Assembly: GCA_038233215.1 (NCBI GenBank)
Contig: JBBSML010000005.1
Location: 1-64,000 of the forward strand
Direction of reading: 5' to 3'
Length of the DNA stretch: 64,000 nucleotides
From: JACDBZ01 sp038233215
GTDB taxonomy: Bacteria > Chloroflexota > Limnocylindria > QHBO01
Of the stretch, positions 7,402-15,881 are shown piece by piece (within the stretch, counting starts at the first letter, position 1; each line of letters opens with the position of its first letter). The notes below the pieces were generated by a model, which ran no database searches, was not told where the DNA came from, and saw only the letters and a list, made by a program, of their open reading frames with translations. A program made the position numbers and the translations under genes.

Positions 7402-8157
7402 CTACGATGGCTCCCAGTTGAAGTCGCCGGTGAACAGGCCGCCGACAAAGCCGATCTCATAGGCGAGCAATAGCCCGAACGCAAGGGAGAGTATTCCTGA
7501 GCCGATCGTCAGCCATCGGTTGATCTGCACCGAATGCGCGCTGGAAAGCATGAACGGCAGACCGATGAGGGTTGTCAGGACCGCCATGCCCGCGGCGACG
7601 CCGATGCAGAAGATGACAAGGTAGGCGACGGCCGTGCCGGTGTCCTGGATCGTGGCAAGCACGAGCAAGGCCACCGCGGCCGAGCCTGCCAGGCCGTGCA
7701 CCAACCCGACGACCACCGGCCGGATGAGCTGATAGCGGCCGAGGGTGGCGACCAGGCCGCGATTCTCGCCGTGGCCGTGCAGGTGCCCGTGAGACGCGCC
7801 GTGGTGCCCGTGGTCGTGCACGTGCATCGGTGCCGGCGGTGTCAGGCGCTCGGTCAGCGAGCGAAGACCGCCGGTCAGGTTCAGGATGCCGAGGCCGATG
7901 AGCATCAGTGCCACGGCGAACTCCATGGCCAGGCCGACCGGCGGAGGAATGACCACGTTGAAGACGATGATCAGCACGCCGACGATCACGACCGTGATGG
8001 TGTGACCGAGTCCCCACAGGGCGCCGATCAGCGTGGTATCCAGGAACCGCTTGCTGCGGTTCAGGATGGTTGTCACGGCGATGACGTGATCCGCATCGGT
8101 TGCGTGTCGCATCCCGAGCAGGAATCCGAATCCGGCCATGGCGAGCATCTGCGTCAT
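7402..8157 (-). CDS. NiCoT-family nickel/cobalt permease
   Basis: A 251-residue membrane protein. The family signature is RHATDADHVIAVTT (HX4DH) in the second helix. About seven hydrophobic segments can be counted, and a His-rich loop (HVHDHGHHGASHGHLHGHG) near the middle probably collects metal. NiCoT carriers import Ni2+ or Co2+ across the inner membrane. The ATG at 8157 is chosen over one at 8175 because a GGAG ribosome binding site lies just before it, and the upstream ATG abuts the operator. It is divergent from a Fur-family regulator across a Nur-like box, which argues for nickel as the main substrate. Confidence 0.93.
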   Translation of the reverse strand: MTQMLAMAGFGFLLGMRHATDADHVIAVTTILNRSKRFLDTTLIGALWGLGHTITVVIVGVLIIVFNVVIPPPVGLAMEFAVALMLIGLGILNLTGGLRSLTERLTPPAPMHVHDHGHHGASHGHLHGHGENRGLVATLGRYQLIRPVVVGLVHGLAGSAAVALLVLATIQDTGTAVAYLVIFCIGVAAGMAVLTTLIGLPFMLSSAHSVQINRWLTIGSGILSLAFGLLLAYEIGFVGGLFTGDFNWEPS

Positions 8158-8177
8158 CTGTTCTCCAGCGTTCATCT

Positions 8178-8195
8178 ATTGCAACTGCTTGCAAT
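8178..8195. promoter_or_regulatory. Nur-like operator
   Basis: ATTGCAA-CTGC-TTGCAAT is a perfect 7-base inverted repeat. It resembles the actinobacterial Nur box (TTGCAA-N5-TTGCAA) but has a 4-base spacer. It sits between the divergent nickel permease and Fur-family genes, so nickel-loaded regulator could repress both. Confidence 0.65.
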
Positions 8196-8209
8196 AAGCG
8201 GGTTCAGCA

Positions 8210-8215
8210 TAGACT
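8210..8215 (+). promoter_or_regulatory. -10 hexamer TAGACT for the Fur-family gene
   Basis: TAGACT ends 8 bases before the ATG at 8224; no ribosome binding site is evident. It lies 14 bases after the Nur-like box, so bound repressor would cover the promoter. Confidence 0.55.
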
Positions 8216-8223
8216 ACGGAGCA

Positions 8224-8673
8224 ATGAATGCAACTGAATCACTCCCGGTCCCGTGGGACTCCGTGGCAGATCGGCTGCGCGAGCGCGGCCTTCGCTGGAC
8301 GCCGCAGCGCCGCACGGTCATCGAGGTGCTGACGGAGACCGACGGTCACATCACCGGAGCGGAGGTCGTGGAGCGTTGTCGCGAGCGCCAGCGTTTCACG
8401 ACACCATCCACGGTGTATCGCACGCTGGATGTGCTCGAGCAGCTGGGTTTCGTCCGGCACGGGCACGGTGCGGACGGGCGCGAGGAGTTCCACGTCCGAC
8501 CGATACAGGAGCATGGCCACCTTCACTGCGCCGAATGCGGGGTTACGTGGGAGATCGGCAGGGCGCGAGCCGCATCAGTTGCCGACGCGCTCCGCGCCGA
8601 CGACGGATTCGAGATCGAGATCGGTCATGTCACATTGGTCGGACGCTGCCGGAAATGTGCCGCCCGCGGCTGA
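8224..8673 (+). CDS. Fur-family metalloregulator, probably nickel-responsive (Nur-like)
   Basis: The 149-residue protein has the Fur winged helix (LRWTPQRRTVIEVL, then FTTPSTVYRTLDVLEQLGFV) and a C-terminal dimerisation domain. That domain carries His-rich metal ligands (EEFHVRPIQEHGHLHC) and the two CxxC pairs of the structural zinc site (CAEC, CRKC). It is divergent from the NiCoT permease, with a Nur-like box between the starts, so control of nickel uptake is the natural reading. Zur or Fur specificity cannot be excluded from sequence alone. It is followed after 13 bases by an arginase-family gene that has its own -10 element. Confidence 0.9.
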   Translation: MNATESLPVPWDSVADRLRERGLRWTPQRRTVIEVLTETDGHITGAEVVERCRERQRFTTPSTVYRTLDVLEQLGFVRHGHGADGREEFHVRPIQEHGHLHCAECGVTWEIGRARAASVADALRADDGFEIEIGHVTLVGRCRKCAARG

Positions 8674-8679
8674 TAGGCT
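8674..8679 (+). promoter_or_regulatory. -10 hexamer TAGGCT for the arginase-family gene
   Basis: TAGGCT begins right after the Fur-family stop codon and ends 7 bases before an in-frame GTG (8687). This favours that GTG as a leaderless start. Confidence 0.4.
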
Positions 8680-8686
8680 GCGTCGG

Positions 8687-9637
8687 GTGCAGATGAACGA
8701 GCCGGAGGTTGGCTTCCTCGGAGCGCCGATCGAGACCGATCTGACGAGGCTGGACGCGGAGTTCGTCATCCTGGGCGTTCCCTTCGGCTGGCCCTATCCA
8801 CGGCCGGGTGTGACGGCCGGTTGCCGGGAAGCACCGTCAGCGGTTCGGCGTCAAGCGACGCGGCTGGCGCGCTTTCGCGATCACTGGGACTTCGACGCGA
8901 ATGCGCCGATGCACCTGCCCCCCATGGTCGATGCCGGCGATGTGCCGGGTGATCTCTCCGATGGGCCAGGAAACAGCCGCCGCACCACCGCTGCCGTGTC
9001 GGCCATCCTGGAGCGTGGCGTCATTCCGATCTGCATCGGCGGCGATGACTCCGTGCCGATTCCGATCCTCCGCGCCTACGCGGGCCGAGAGCCGCTCACG
9101 ATTCTCCAGGTCGACGCGCACCTCGACTTCCGTGACGAGATCGACGGTGTGCGCGAGGGCTACTCCTCGCCGATGCGCCGCGCGTCCGAGATGGAACACG
9201 TGGAACGCATCCTCCAGGTTGGTCTGCGCGGCGTCGGTTCGGCCCGCGCTTCCGACGTGATCGATGCGCGGGCTGCCGGCAACCTGCTCGTGACCGCGCG
9301 AGAGCTTCGCGAGCACGGCGTTTCATGGCTGCTGGAGCAGGTGCCAGCAGACGCATCGGTCTTTGTCAGCTTCGACTGCGATGGACTGGATCCATCGGTA
9401 ATTCCTGCCGTTTCGGCGCTCGCGCCGGGCGGACTCAGCTACGTGGAAGCGTGGGACCTGTTGTCCGGGATTGGCCCGCGCCTCACTGGTGCCGTCTTCA
9501 CCGAATACGTGCCCGCCCTCGATCGTGACTCAGTGTCCGCGCTGGTGCTGACCCGACTCCTCGCGGCGCTCGTGAGGCTCAGAACGCAGTCTGAAAGTAC
9601 ACAAGAAGTTGACCGTGACCTCCGCGCCCGCCTATAG
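8687..9637 (+). CDS. Arginase/agmatinase-family ureohydrolase with altered GGDDS motif
   Basis: Family members hydrolyse guanidino compounds (arginine, agmatine, guanidinobutyrate, guanidine) to urea and an amine using two metal ions. Numbered from the ATG at 8693, metal blocks are DAHLD (D141, H143, D145) and SFDCDGLDP (D228, D230). The third block reads GGDDS (residues 116-120) where most relatives have GGDHS, so one histidine ligand is replaced by aspartate. The GTG at 8687 is chosen as start because it lies 7 bases after a -10 hexamer; the ATG two codons later is the alternative. It directly follows a Nur-like regulator and a nickel permease. Nickel-dependent guanidine hydrolases are known in this family, so a nickel enzyme is possible here. 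Confidence 0.88.
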   Translation: MQMNEPEVGFLGAPIETDLTRLDAEFVILGVPFGWPYPRPGVTAGCREAPSAVRRQATRLARFRDHWDFDANAPMHLPPMVDAGDVPGDLSDGPGNSRRTTAAVSAILERGVIPICIGGDDSVPIPILRAYAGREPLTILQVDAHLDFRDEIDGVREGYSSPMRRASEMEHVERILQVGLRGVGSARASDVIDARAAGNLLVTARELREHGVSWLLEQVPADASVFVSFDCDGLDPSVIPAVSALAPGGLSYVEAWDLLSGIGPRLTGAVFTEYVPALDRDSVSALVLTRLLAALVRLRTQSESTQEVDRDLRARL

Positions 9638-9638
9638 T
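9609..9638 (+). promoter_or_regulatory. Sigma70-like promoter TTGACC-N18-TATAGT for the secreted subtilase
   Basis: A -35-like TTGACC (9609-9614) and a -10 TATAGT (9633-9638) are 18 bases apart, inside the last codons of the arginase-family gene. It would give a leader of about 110 bases before the subtilase GTG. It is the one clear two-part promoter seen in the window. Confidence 0.6.
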
Positions 9639-9756
9639 GGAGTCTCACCCTTGCCAAGCGCGACTCTGCTGTCGCCGGAGAAGCTGCCTATCGCCATGCG
9701 CACCCAAGCAGGCGGCGCCGTCGCCGTCTGATCATGCCATTCGAGGTGACCGATCC

Positions 9757-12700
9757 GTGGTACGGCGACTTCTGATTTCCGTTACGGCACTGACACTCCT
9801 GATTCCGAGCATGGCGCTCGCCAGAGATCCCAGCGCCGACGATGCCTTGCAGCGAAGCCCCATCCAGGGCGCGGTCGACACCGACCTGCTGCCCCTTTCC
9901 GTCAACGACACCAGCTCCGTCACCGTGATGCTTGAGATGCGCGGCGACCCCGTTGCGGTCGTCGAATCGCGAGCGGCGAATCGCGAGCTTTCCAAGGCGC
10001 AGCGTAACGCGGTCAAGGCCGAGCTGAAGGCTCGCCAGGACGCCATCACGGGCGAGATCGCGGGTCGCGGTGGACGCGTGCTATCCCAGTTGCAGTCCGC
10101 CTACAACGGCATCAAGGTGCACGTGGCGCGAACCGAAGTCGCCGCCCTGGCCTCGCTGCCCAACGTCGTCGCCGTGCGGCGCATCCAGCTCCAGACCATC
10201 GAGAATGCCGACAGCGTGCCGTATCTGGGTGTCCCGGAAGGCGTCTGGGAAGACCTGGGGTTCACCGGTGAGGCGATCAAGGTCGCCATCATCGACACCG
10301 GTCTCGATTACACACACGCCAATTTCGGCGGAAAGGGCACCGTCGCCGCGTACGATGCAGCCGATGCAGCCGACGCCACCATCGGTGACGCGGGCGATGT
10401 CGGCCAGTTTGGTCCGACTGCTCCGAAGGTCAAGGGTGGCTTCGACTTCGTCGGGGACGATTACGATGCTTCCGCTGATCCGGGCGACCCTGCACTGATC
10501 CCGCATCCCGATCCTGATCCGCTCGATTGCAACGGCCATGGTTCACATGTCGGCGGTTCCGCGGCCGGGTTCGGCGTCAACGCAGATGGCTCCCGCTACG
10601 CCGGACCGTACGACTCCACCACCCACGCGAATGAGTTCGAGGTCGGCCCCGGCGTCGCACCAGAGGCGCATCTGTACGGGCTGCGCGTCTTCGGATGCCT
10701 CGGCTCCACGGATGCAACGGTCGACGCCATTGAATGGGCGGTTGCGAATGACATGGATGTCATCAACATGTCGCTCGGCTCTTCTTTCGGGCGCCGTGAC
10801 GATCCGAGCGCAGTCGCGTCAACGAATGCCGCCGCGGCGGGTGTGATCGTCGTCGCCTCGTCAGGCAACAGCGGGCCGAGCCCCTACATCACCGGGTCAC
10901 CCGGAACGGGGACCGGCGTTATCAGCACGGCGGCGGTGGATAGCGTGGCGAGCTTCCCCGGCGTCATCCTTGCCCTCAGCACCGGGACATCATTGACCGC
11001 CATCAGCGCCAACGGCATCGCGCCGGCGGACGGCACGCAGTACCGAGTGGTGGTCCTCAAGGACGATCCCACCACCCCGGAGAACGAGGCGCTCGGGTGC
11101 TCGGCCGCCTCCTTCACCAAGGCAGGTATCACGACTGCCGAAGACGCACCCCCCACGCTCGCTGTCACCGTTCGAGGCACGTGCGCAAGGGTGGCCAGGG
11201 CTGTGTTCGGTCAGCAGGCAGGCGCCGATGCCGTGGCGATGATCAACAGCACCGCTGGATACCCTCCCTACGAGGGCCCGATCGCCGGCAATCCTGACAC
11301 CGGTGAAGCGTTCGAGGTCACGATTCCGTTCCTCGGCGTGCGCGGTGTCCTTGGCCCGGCAGCCACGGCTGATGGTGACAACCTGGTCGCCGCCGATGGT
11401 GGTACCGCGACCACGACCACGACATCGATCGACAACCCTGGCTTCCGTGGCTTCGCCAGCTTCAGCTCGGGAGGTCCGACCAATGGCGATAGCTTCCTGA
11501 AGCCTGATATTGCGGCGCCGGGTGTGAGCATCGCGTCCACAGCCGTGGGCACCGGTACAAAGGCTGCCATCATCTCGGGAACGTCGATGGCTTCGCCACA
11601 CGTGGCGGGCGTGGCGGCACTGGTTCGCCAGGCACATCCCGACTGGACGGGTGAGGAGGCCAAGGCCGCGATCACCAACAGCGGCAGCCCGAGTGGGCTG
11701 ACGGGGTACAGCGTCACGCGAGCCGGCAGTGGACTGGTCCAGCCGGCGGCAGCCGTTGGCACGAGCGTGGTCGCGCTCGGCGACCTCGTGGCTGGGGACG
11801 CTGTCTCCGGACTTGCGGACTTCCACAACTCGAACCTCAGCTTCGGATTCGCCGAGCTGGGCGCGAACTTCTCCGAGACCCGCACCATCACGGTGCGCAA
11901 CGATGGCGCCGAGGCGGTATCTCTTACGCCGAGTGCCGTCGCATCGATCCAGTCGAGGCCGGCAACCGTGTCATTCGGCGCGGGGTCGGTCAGCGTGCCG
12001 GCCGGTGGCGAGGCAACGCTGAGTGTCACGCTCACGGTGCCCGCATCGACAGCGGGCGACTCCGCCGCCTTCCGCGAGGTGAGCGGAAACGTGGAGCTTA
12101 CTGCCGAGGGCATCTCGCTTCGTGTGCCGTACCTCCTGGTACCACGCGCGCTCTCGAAGGTCCAGACTGCTCCGGCAGGCCAGCTCAACCCGAACGGCAA
12201 GCCGCAGACCTTCACCGTCACCAACCCTGGCGGCACGATCACCGGGTCGGCGGACGTGTTCCAGTGGGGCCTGGAGGACGGCAACGATGTCGATGAGGCG
12301 GTCCTTGGTGGATCGGGGTACGACATGCGCGCCGTGGGTGTGCAGGCGTTCCCTGAAGGTGACGATGCAACGGTCGTCTTTGCCGTGAGCACGCACGACC
12401 GCTGGTCGACGGCCGCGACCAACGAGTACGACATCCTGGTGGATACCGGCGGCGACGCGGCTCCGGAATACGCGGTCGTGGGTATCGACTTCGGCGCGGT
12501 GACCACCGGCAGCTTTGACGGTCGCGTTGGAAGCTTCGTGTTCGATCTCGTGAACGGTGGTGCGACCGTCTTCTTCCTGGCTTCGGCGCCAACGGACAGC
12601 AGCACGCTGCTGCTCCCGGTCCTCGCAAGCCAGCTTGGATTGACGCCAGATGATGGCGACTTCACCTACTCCGCGGTGAGCTTCTCGCTCGAGGGTGTCG

Positions 12701-12933
12701 GTGCCGATCCGGTCAATGGATCGTCAGGCTTCAATCCCTGGAATCCCGCCCTGACGGACTTTCCGTTCGTGACGGTCGCTCCGGGTGCCAGCGCCACGTT
12801 CGAGCTGGCGCTCAATGCGAAGGCGTATGCCAAGCAGAAGCCGATCGGGGTCATGATCGTCTCGCCCGACAATGCGAGCGGCGCCGCCGAGGCACAGCTG
12901 ATTGCTGCGCCTGGCAAGAAGAAGGGCAACTGA
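9757..12933 (+). CDS. Large secreted subtilisin-like (S8) serine protease with PA insert
   Basis: A 1058-residue exported protease. The GTG start has a GAGGTGA ribosome binding site 7 bases upstream and is followed by a Sec signal peptide (VRRLLISVTALTLLIPSMALA). Next come an I9-type propeptide (about residues 45-150), then the catalytic domain with D180 (IIDTGLD), H261 (NGHGSH) and S610 (SGTSMASPHVAG). A protease-associated (PA) domain is inserted between H and S, near residues 410-545. About 380 residues of beta-rich C-terminal sequence follow, with no clear anchor. It is expected to degrade proteins outside the cell. A strong hairpin terminator follows, so it is probably transcribed alone. 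Confidence 0.94.
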   Translation: MVRRLLISVTALTLLIPSMALARDPSADDALQRSPIQGAVDTDLLPLSVNDTSSVTVMLEMRGDPVAVVESRAANRELSKAQRNAVKAELKARQDAITGEIAGRGGRVLSQLQSAYNGIKVHVARTEVAALASLPNVVAVRRIQLQTIENADSVPYLGVPEGVWEDLGFTGEAIKVAIIDTGLDYTHANFGGKGTVAAYDAADAADATIGDAGDVGQFGPTAPKVKGGFDFVGDDYDASADPGDPALIPHPDPDPLDCNGHGSHVGGSAAGFGVNADGSRYAGPYDSTTHANEFEVGPGVAPEAHLYGLRVFGCLGSTDATVDAIEWAVANDMDVINMSLGSSFGRRDDPSAVASTNAAAAGVIVVASSGNSGPSPYITGSPGTGTGVISTAAVDSVASFPGVILALSTGTSLTAISANGIAPADGTQYRVVVLKDDPTTPENEALGCSAASFTKAGITTAEDAPPTLAVTVRGTCARVARAVFGQQAGADAVAMINSTAGYPPYEGPIAGNPDTGEAFEVTIPFLGVRGVLGPAATADGDNLVAADGGTATTTTTSIDNPGFRGFASFSSGGPTNGDSFLKPDIAAPGVSIASTAVGTGTKAAIISGTSMASPHVAGVAALVRQAHPDWTGEEAKAAITNSGSPSGLTGYSVTRAGSGLVQPAAAVGTSVVALGDLVAGDAVSGLADFHNSNLSFGFAELGANFSETRTITVRNDGAEAVSLTPSAVASIQSRPATVSFGAGSVSVPAGGEATLSVTLTVPASTAGDSAAFREVSGNVELTAEGISLRVPYLLVPRALSKVQTAPAGQLNPNGKPQTFTVTNPGGTITGSADVFQWGLEDGNDVDEAVLGGSGYDMRAVGVQAFPEGDDATVVFAVSTHDRWSTAATNEYDILVDTGGDAAPEYAVVGIDFGAVTTGSFDGRVGSFVFDLVNGGATVFFLASAPTDSSTLLLPVLASQLGLTPDDGDFTYSAVSFSLEGVGADPVNGSSGFNPWNPALTDFPFVTVAPGASATFELALNAKAYAKQKPIGVMIVSPDNASGAAEAQLIAAPGKKKGN

Positions 12934-12946
12934 CGCCCTGACGAAC

Positions 12947-12980
12947 GAAGGCCCCTGCCGGTCCGCCGGCAGGGGCCTTC
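12947..12980 (+). terminator. Rho-independent-type terminator after the subtilase gene
   Basis: A perfect 15-base-pair stem (GAAGGCCCCTGCCGG paired across a TCCG loop) is followed by a short T-rich run, 13 bases after the stop codon. Confidence 0.85.
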
Positions 12981-13011
12981 TTGGTGTCCGCACCCGATTC
13001 GGGGCGTCAGG

Positions 13012-13464
13012 TCAGCTGTCAGAACTACTCGGTGTGTCGACTCCGCCACCCTCGCAGATCATGAATGCGCCGTTCCGACCGACGCGGTAGTCGAGCTCTT
13101 GGTCGGCGGCCCGCACGACGACCTGGAATCCGTCAACCAGAGCCTGCGTGTACATCATGCCGGGCTCCGGACATCCGAGAGACCCGTCGTTCCATGTGAC
13201 CGCCTTCGCCATGACAACCTCCACGTCGGAGACATCGGTCGCGGTGACCGTCGCGGCGTGCTGGCTAATTGCCTGGAGGATGTCGGCCGGCAGAGTGCCG
13301 CTCATGGCGTCGGTCCCTTCGGGCGTGGTGCTGCTCGGTGCAACGGTGGAGAACGGCTGGCGTGTTGGTGAGTCTGTCGCGGTCTGGTTCTGGCCACCTG
13401 GCGCTGCGCATGCGGTGACGAGGAGAGTGAGCAGAGCGCCATAGGCGCCTCGGCTGATGGTCAT
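13012..13464 (-). CDS. Putative lipoprotein of unknown function
   Basis: The 150-residue product begins with a lipoprotein signal (LLTLLVTAC, cleavage before C19), followed by a Ser/Thr/Pro-rich linker and a compact domain. That domain contains a block often seen in uncharacterised bacterial proteins: VTWNDGSLGCPEPGMMYTQALVDGFQVVV. A GGAGGCG ribosome binding site precedes the ATG. It should be anchored on the outer face of the membrane. It is convergent with the upstream subtilase gene and lies beside a second subtilase. Role unknown. Confidence 0.82.
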   Translation of the reverse strand: MTISRGAYGALLTLLVTACAAPGGQNQTATDSPTRQPFSTVAPSSTTPEGTDAMSGTLPADILQAISQHAATVTATDVSDVEVVMAKAVTWNDGSLGCPEPGMMYTQALVDGFQVVVRAADQELDYRVGRNGAFMICEGGGVDTPSSSDS

Positions 13465-13537
13465 GGGTTGAATGACGCCTCCCGGGCGGTGGTGGTTTCG
13501 CTTGTGTCAGTCCAAGACACACGCTCGCGGATACATG

Positions 13538-13565
13538 GTGAGGGCCCGGTTGCCCGAGCCCTCAC
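13538..13565 (-). terminator. Putative terminator after the second subtilase gene
   Basis: GTGAGGGCCCGG and CCGAGCCCTCAC pair with one mismatch around a 4-base loop, about 35 bases beyond the stop codon on the minus strand. No T-tract is present. Confidence 0.5.
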
Positions 13566-13599
13566 GCGTTTCTCCTTCAGGCGCCGAGCGGCGCCAGGC

Positions 13600-15783
13600 T
13601 TACTTGACGAGGGTGTACACCGCGGCGTGGGCGACTGCGCCGCCCGCCCCCACGTTGAGCCACGCCTGGTGATCGCCGCGGCTGGCTGCCTTGGCGGCCG
13701 TCATCGTGACCGTCGCGGTGGCCGAGCCATTTGTTGCCAGCACCACGCTCGCGGGGCTCACCGAATAGGTGATACCGGTGCCGGTGGTGTTGGCGATCGA
13801 AAGCGGATACGTTCCACCGGCGCCCAACGCTCGCAGGGTGACCTTGAAGGTCTTCGTCTGTCCCGCTCCGGCTGGGATGGCACCGAAGCTGACGCTGACC
13901 GGGTCGATCGCGACTCGTGCGCCCGTCGCGCTGTTCAGGTTCTCTCGACCGGCGCCCTGGATCTGGACATCGGTCACGACCGTCGTCCCATCGGTGTATG
14001 CCGTGAGCACGCCGCGCTCCGCGGTGTTGACGATTGCCGAGCGGACCTGGGCAGCACTCCACGTCGGATGCTGGCCCCGCACGACGGCGGCCGAGCCCGC
14101 GAGGTGCGGAGCCGCCATCGAGGTGCCCTGGAAGAACGCGAAGCACGGTGGTGCATCGCAGTAGGCGGCAGGCACGGAGCTGAGGACATTCACGCCAGGT
14201 GCGACCACGTCGGGCTTGACGCGGAAGTCCACGTCTGTCGGGCCCTGGCTGCTGAAGCCGGCCATGATGTCGTCATTGGGTGTGCTGAAGTAGCTCAGCG
14301 CTGCCGAGATGGTGGTCGACGCCCCGTTCCTGGTGACGAACAACTGGCCCGTCGCGAGTCCTACCATGTAGGCCGGAACGGTTGGTTGATTCGCCGTCCC
14401 ATCACTGCCCATCGCAGTCGGATCGCCCGCGACATTGTTCGCGACGAGTACGGCCACCGCCCCGGCAGCCTGCGCGTTCCGAATCTTCGTTGAGAAGGAG
14501 CACGCGCCTCGGGAGATCAGCGCGACTTTGGCGGTGAGGCTTCCGGTCGCCAGGCTAGTGCATGCCGTGCTGAGGCCGTTCGTCGTACCGGCCACCACGC
14601 CCAACGGGGCCGTCAGGCTCGACGTCACGGTGGCGAAGTCGCCAGAGGCAGCTCCGAAGGTTCCGGCACCGGCAACGGTGACCGGGGCACCCACGAAGTG
14701 CGGGACCGTGCTGGCTCCGGCGGTAAGCGCACGCGGTGCAATGCCCGGCGAACCGACGGTGAAGTGGCCGGGGCCACTGTTGCCTGCCGAGACCGCGACC
14801 ACCATGTTGGCACGATCGAGGTTATCGACCGCCATGCTCAGGAGGTCCTGCTTCCCGGACGAACCGCCGCCGAGGCTCATGTTCGCAACATCGAAGCCAT
14901 CGGCATATGCGGCGTTGAGGGCATTCATGATGTCCTCTGACCGCGCGTTGCCAACATCACTCGGGAACACGTTGTAGTTGCCGAGGAGCGCAGCGGGTGC
15001 CACGCCGGACATGTCATAGGGGATGTTGACGCCATCAACCATGGCTGGCGTGTGGTAGTTGCACGCCACGGTTCCAGCCACGTGTGTGCCGTGGCTGTCG
15101 ATCGCCTCGGGGGTGTAACCCCGGCTTCCGGCCTTGTTGTTGAAGACCTTGGCCGCGATCACCTTGTTGTTCGTGAACTGCCGAACGCCGATTTGAGGTT
15201 GGGCAGGATATCCGGCATCACTGAAGCAAGGATGTGTCTGATCGATGCCGCTGTCGACGATGGCGACCTTGACTCCGCGGCCCGCGTTTGCCGCCCCACC
15301 GGCTCGGTTCCAGGCCTGGAGCGCATCGATGAGCGCGAGGTCCGGATCGCGATCAGCGAGTGGGTAGTAGAGGTTCTGGTACTCGGCCCGCACGACGAGC
15401 GGCGAAGTCGTCAGCTGCGCGAGCGTGTGGCCGTTCAGCTTCACACCGAGTCCGTTGAGTGCAATGTCGTACTCGCCAGTCACCCGAGCGTTGGGCAGGT
15501 TGGTGCGCAGCCACGCCTTGAACTCGTTCCGCTGAGCGGAAAGCTGCGAGCGGTAGTTCTTCGTCTCCGACCGATTGAAATCGATCTTCTTGCCAGGGGC
15601 TGGCTTGCTGGCGCCGGCGGTGGCGAGCGGCGCGAGCCTGAGTTGAATTAGAGCGTAAGCCCTGTCAGTTGTCGACGTGCGCGTGGTGTCGGCGTTCGAC
15701 CGCACGGGGGCGACTGCCGCTACCGGCGTCGCGAGCACGAGCGCTGCGATCAGCGCTGCGGCCATGGTTACCCTGCGTGACAT
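13600..15783 (-). CDS. Secreted subtilisin-like (S8) serine protease
   Basis: A 727-residue exported protease with a Sec signal peptide (residues 1-24), an N-terminal prodomain to about 140, and catalytic D177 (AIVDSGID), H231 (DSHGTHVAG) and S555 (QGTSMAAPHLAG). A PA domain is inserted at about 365-490 (LISRGACSFSTKIRNAQAAGAVAVLVAN). The last 100 residues form an Ig-like beta domain. A GGAGGGA ribosome binding site precedes the ATG. It is not a recent duplicate of the other subtilase: lengths, propeptides and C-termini differ. Together with the nuclease gene upstream it suggests a lifestyle of digesting external polymers. Confidence 0.95.
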   Translation of the reverse strand: MSRRVTMAAALIAALVLATPVAAVAPVRSNADTTRTSTTDRAYALIQLRLAPLATAGASKPAPGKKIDFNRSETKNYRSQLSAQRNEFKAWLRTNLPNARVTGEYDIALNGLGVKLNGHTLAQLTTSPLVVRAEYQNLYYPLADRDPDLALIDALQAWNRAGGAANAGRGVKVAIVDSGIDQTHPCFSDAGYPAQPQIGVRQFTNNKVIAAKVFNNKAGSRGYTPEAIDSHGTHVAGTVACNYHTPAMVDGVNIPYDMSGVAPAALLGNYNVFPSDVGNARSEDIMNALNAAYADGFDVANMSLGGGSSGKQDLLSMAVDNLDRANMVVAVSAGNSGPGHFTVGSPGIAPRALTAGASTVPHFVGAPVTVAGAGTFGAASGDFATVTSSLTAPLGVVAGTTNGLSTACTSLATGSLTAKVALISRGACSFSTKIRNAQAAGAVAVLVANNVAGDPTAMGSDGTANQPTVPAYMVGLATGQLFVTRNGASTTISAALSYFSTPNDDIMAGFSSQGPTDVDFRVKPDVVAPGVNVLSSVPAAYCDAPPCFAFFQGTSMAAPHLAGSAAVVRGQHPTWSAAQVRSAIVNTAERGVLTAYTDGTTVVTDVQIQGAGRENLNSATGARVAIDPVSVSFGAIPAGAGQTKTFKVTLRALGAGGTYPLSIANTTGTGITYSVSPASVVLATNGSATATVTMTAAKAASRGDHQAWLNVGAGGAVAHAAVYTLVK

Positions 15784-15881
15784 CCCGTGGAGTCCCTCCT
15801 ATGAATCTCGCCCGATCGGGCGCAGGGCAGCGTAGCACGGGGTTGACCCCAGCGGTGTGCGCGGGATTAACGTTGGTGACG

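Noticed and set aside
7534..8223. Upstream extension of the Fur-family gene across the nickel permease
   Set aside because: The extension is antisense to the permease. The ATG at 8224 follows a -10 hexamer and begins a normal-length Fur protein.
11268..12665. 465-codon minus-strand frame opposite the secreted subtilase
   Set aside because: Ser/Pro/Thr-rich translation and full overlap with a gene that has a signal peptide and catalytic triad.
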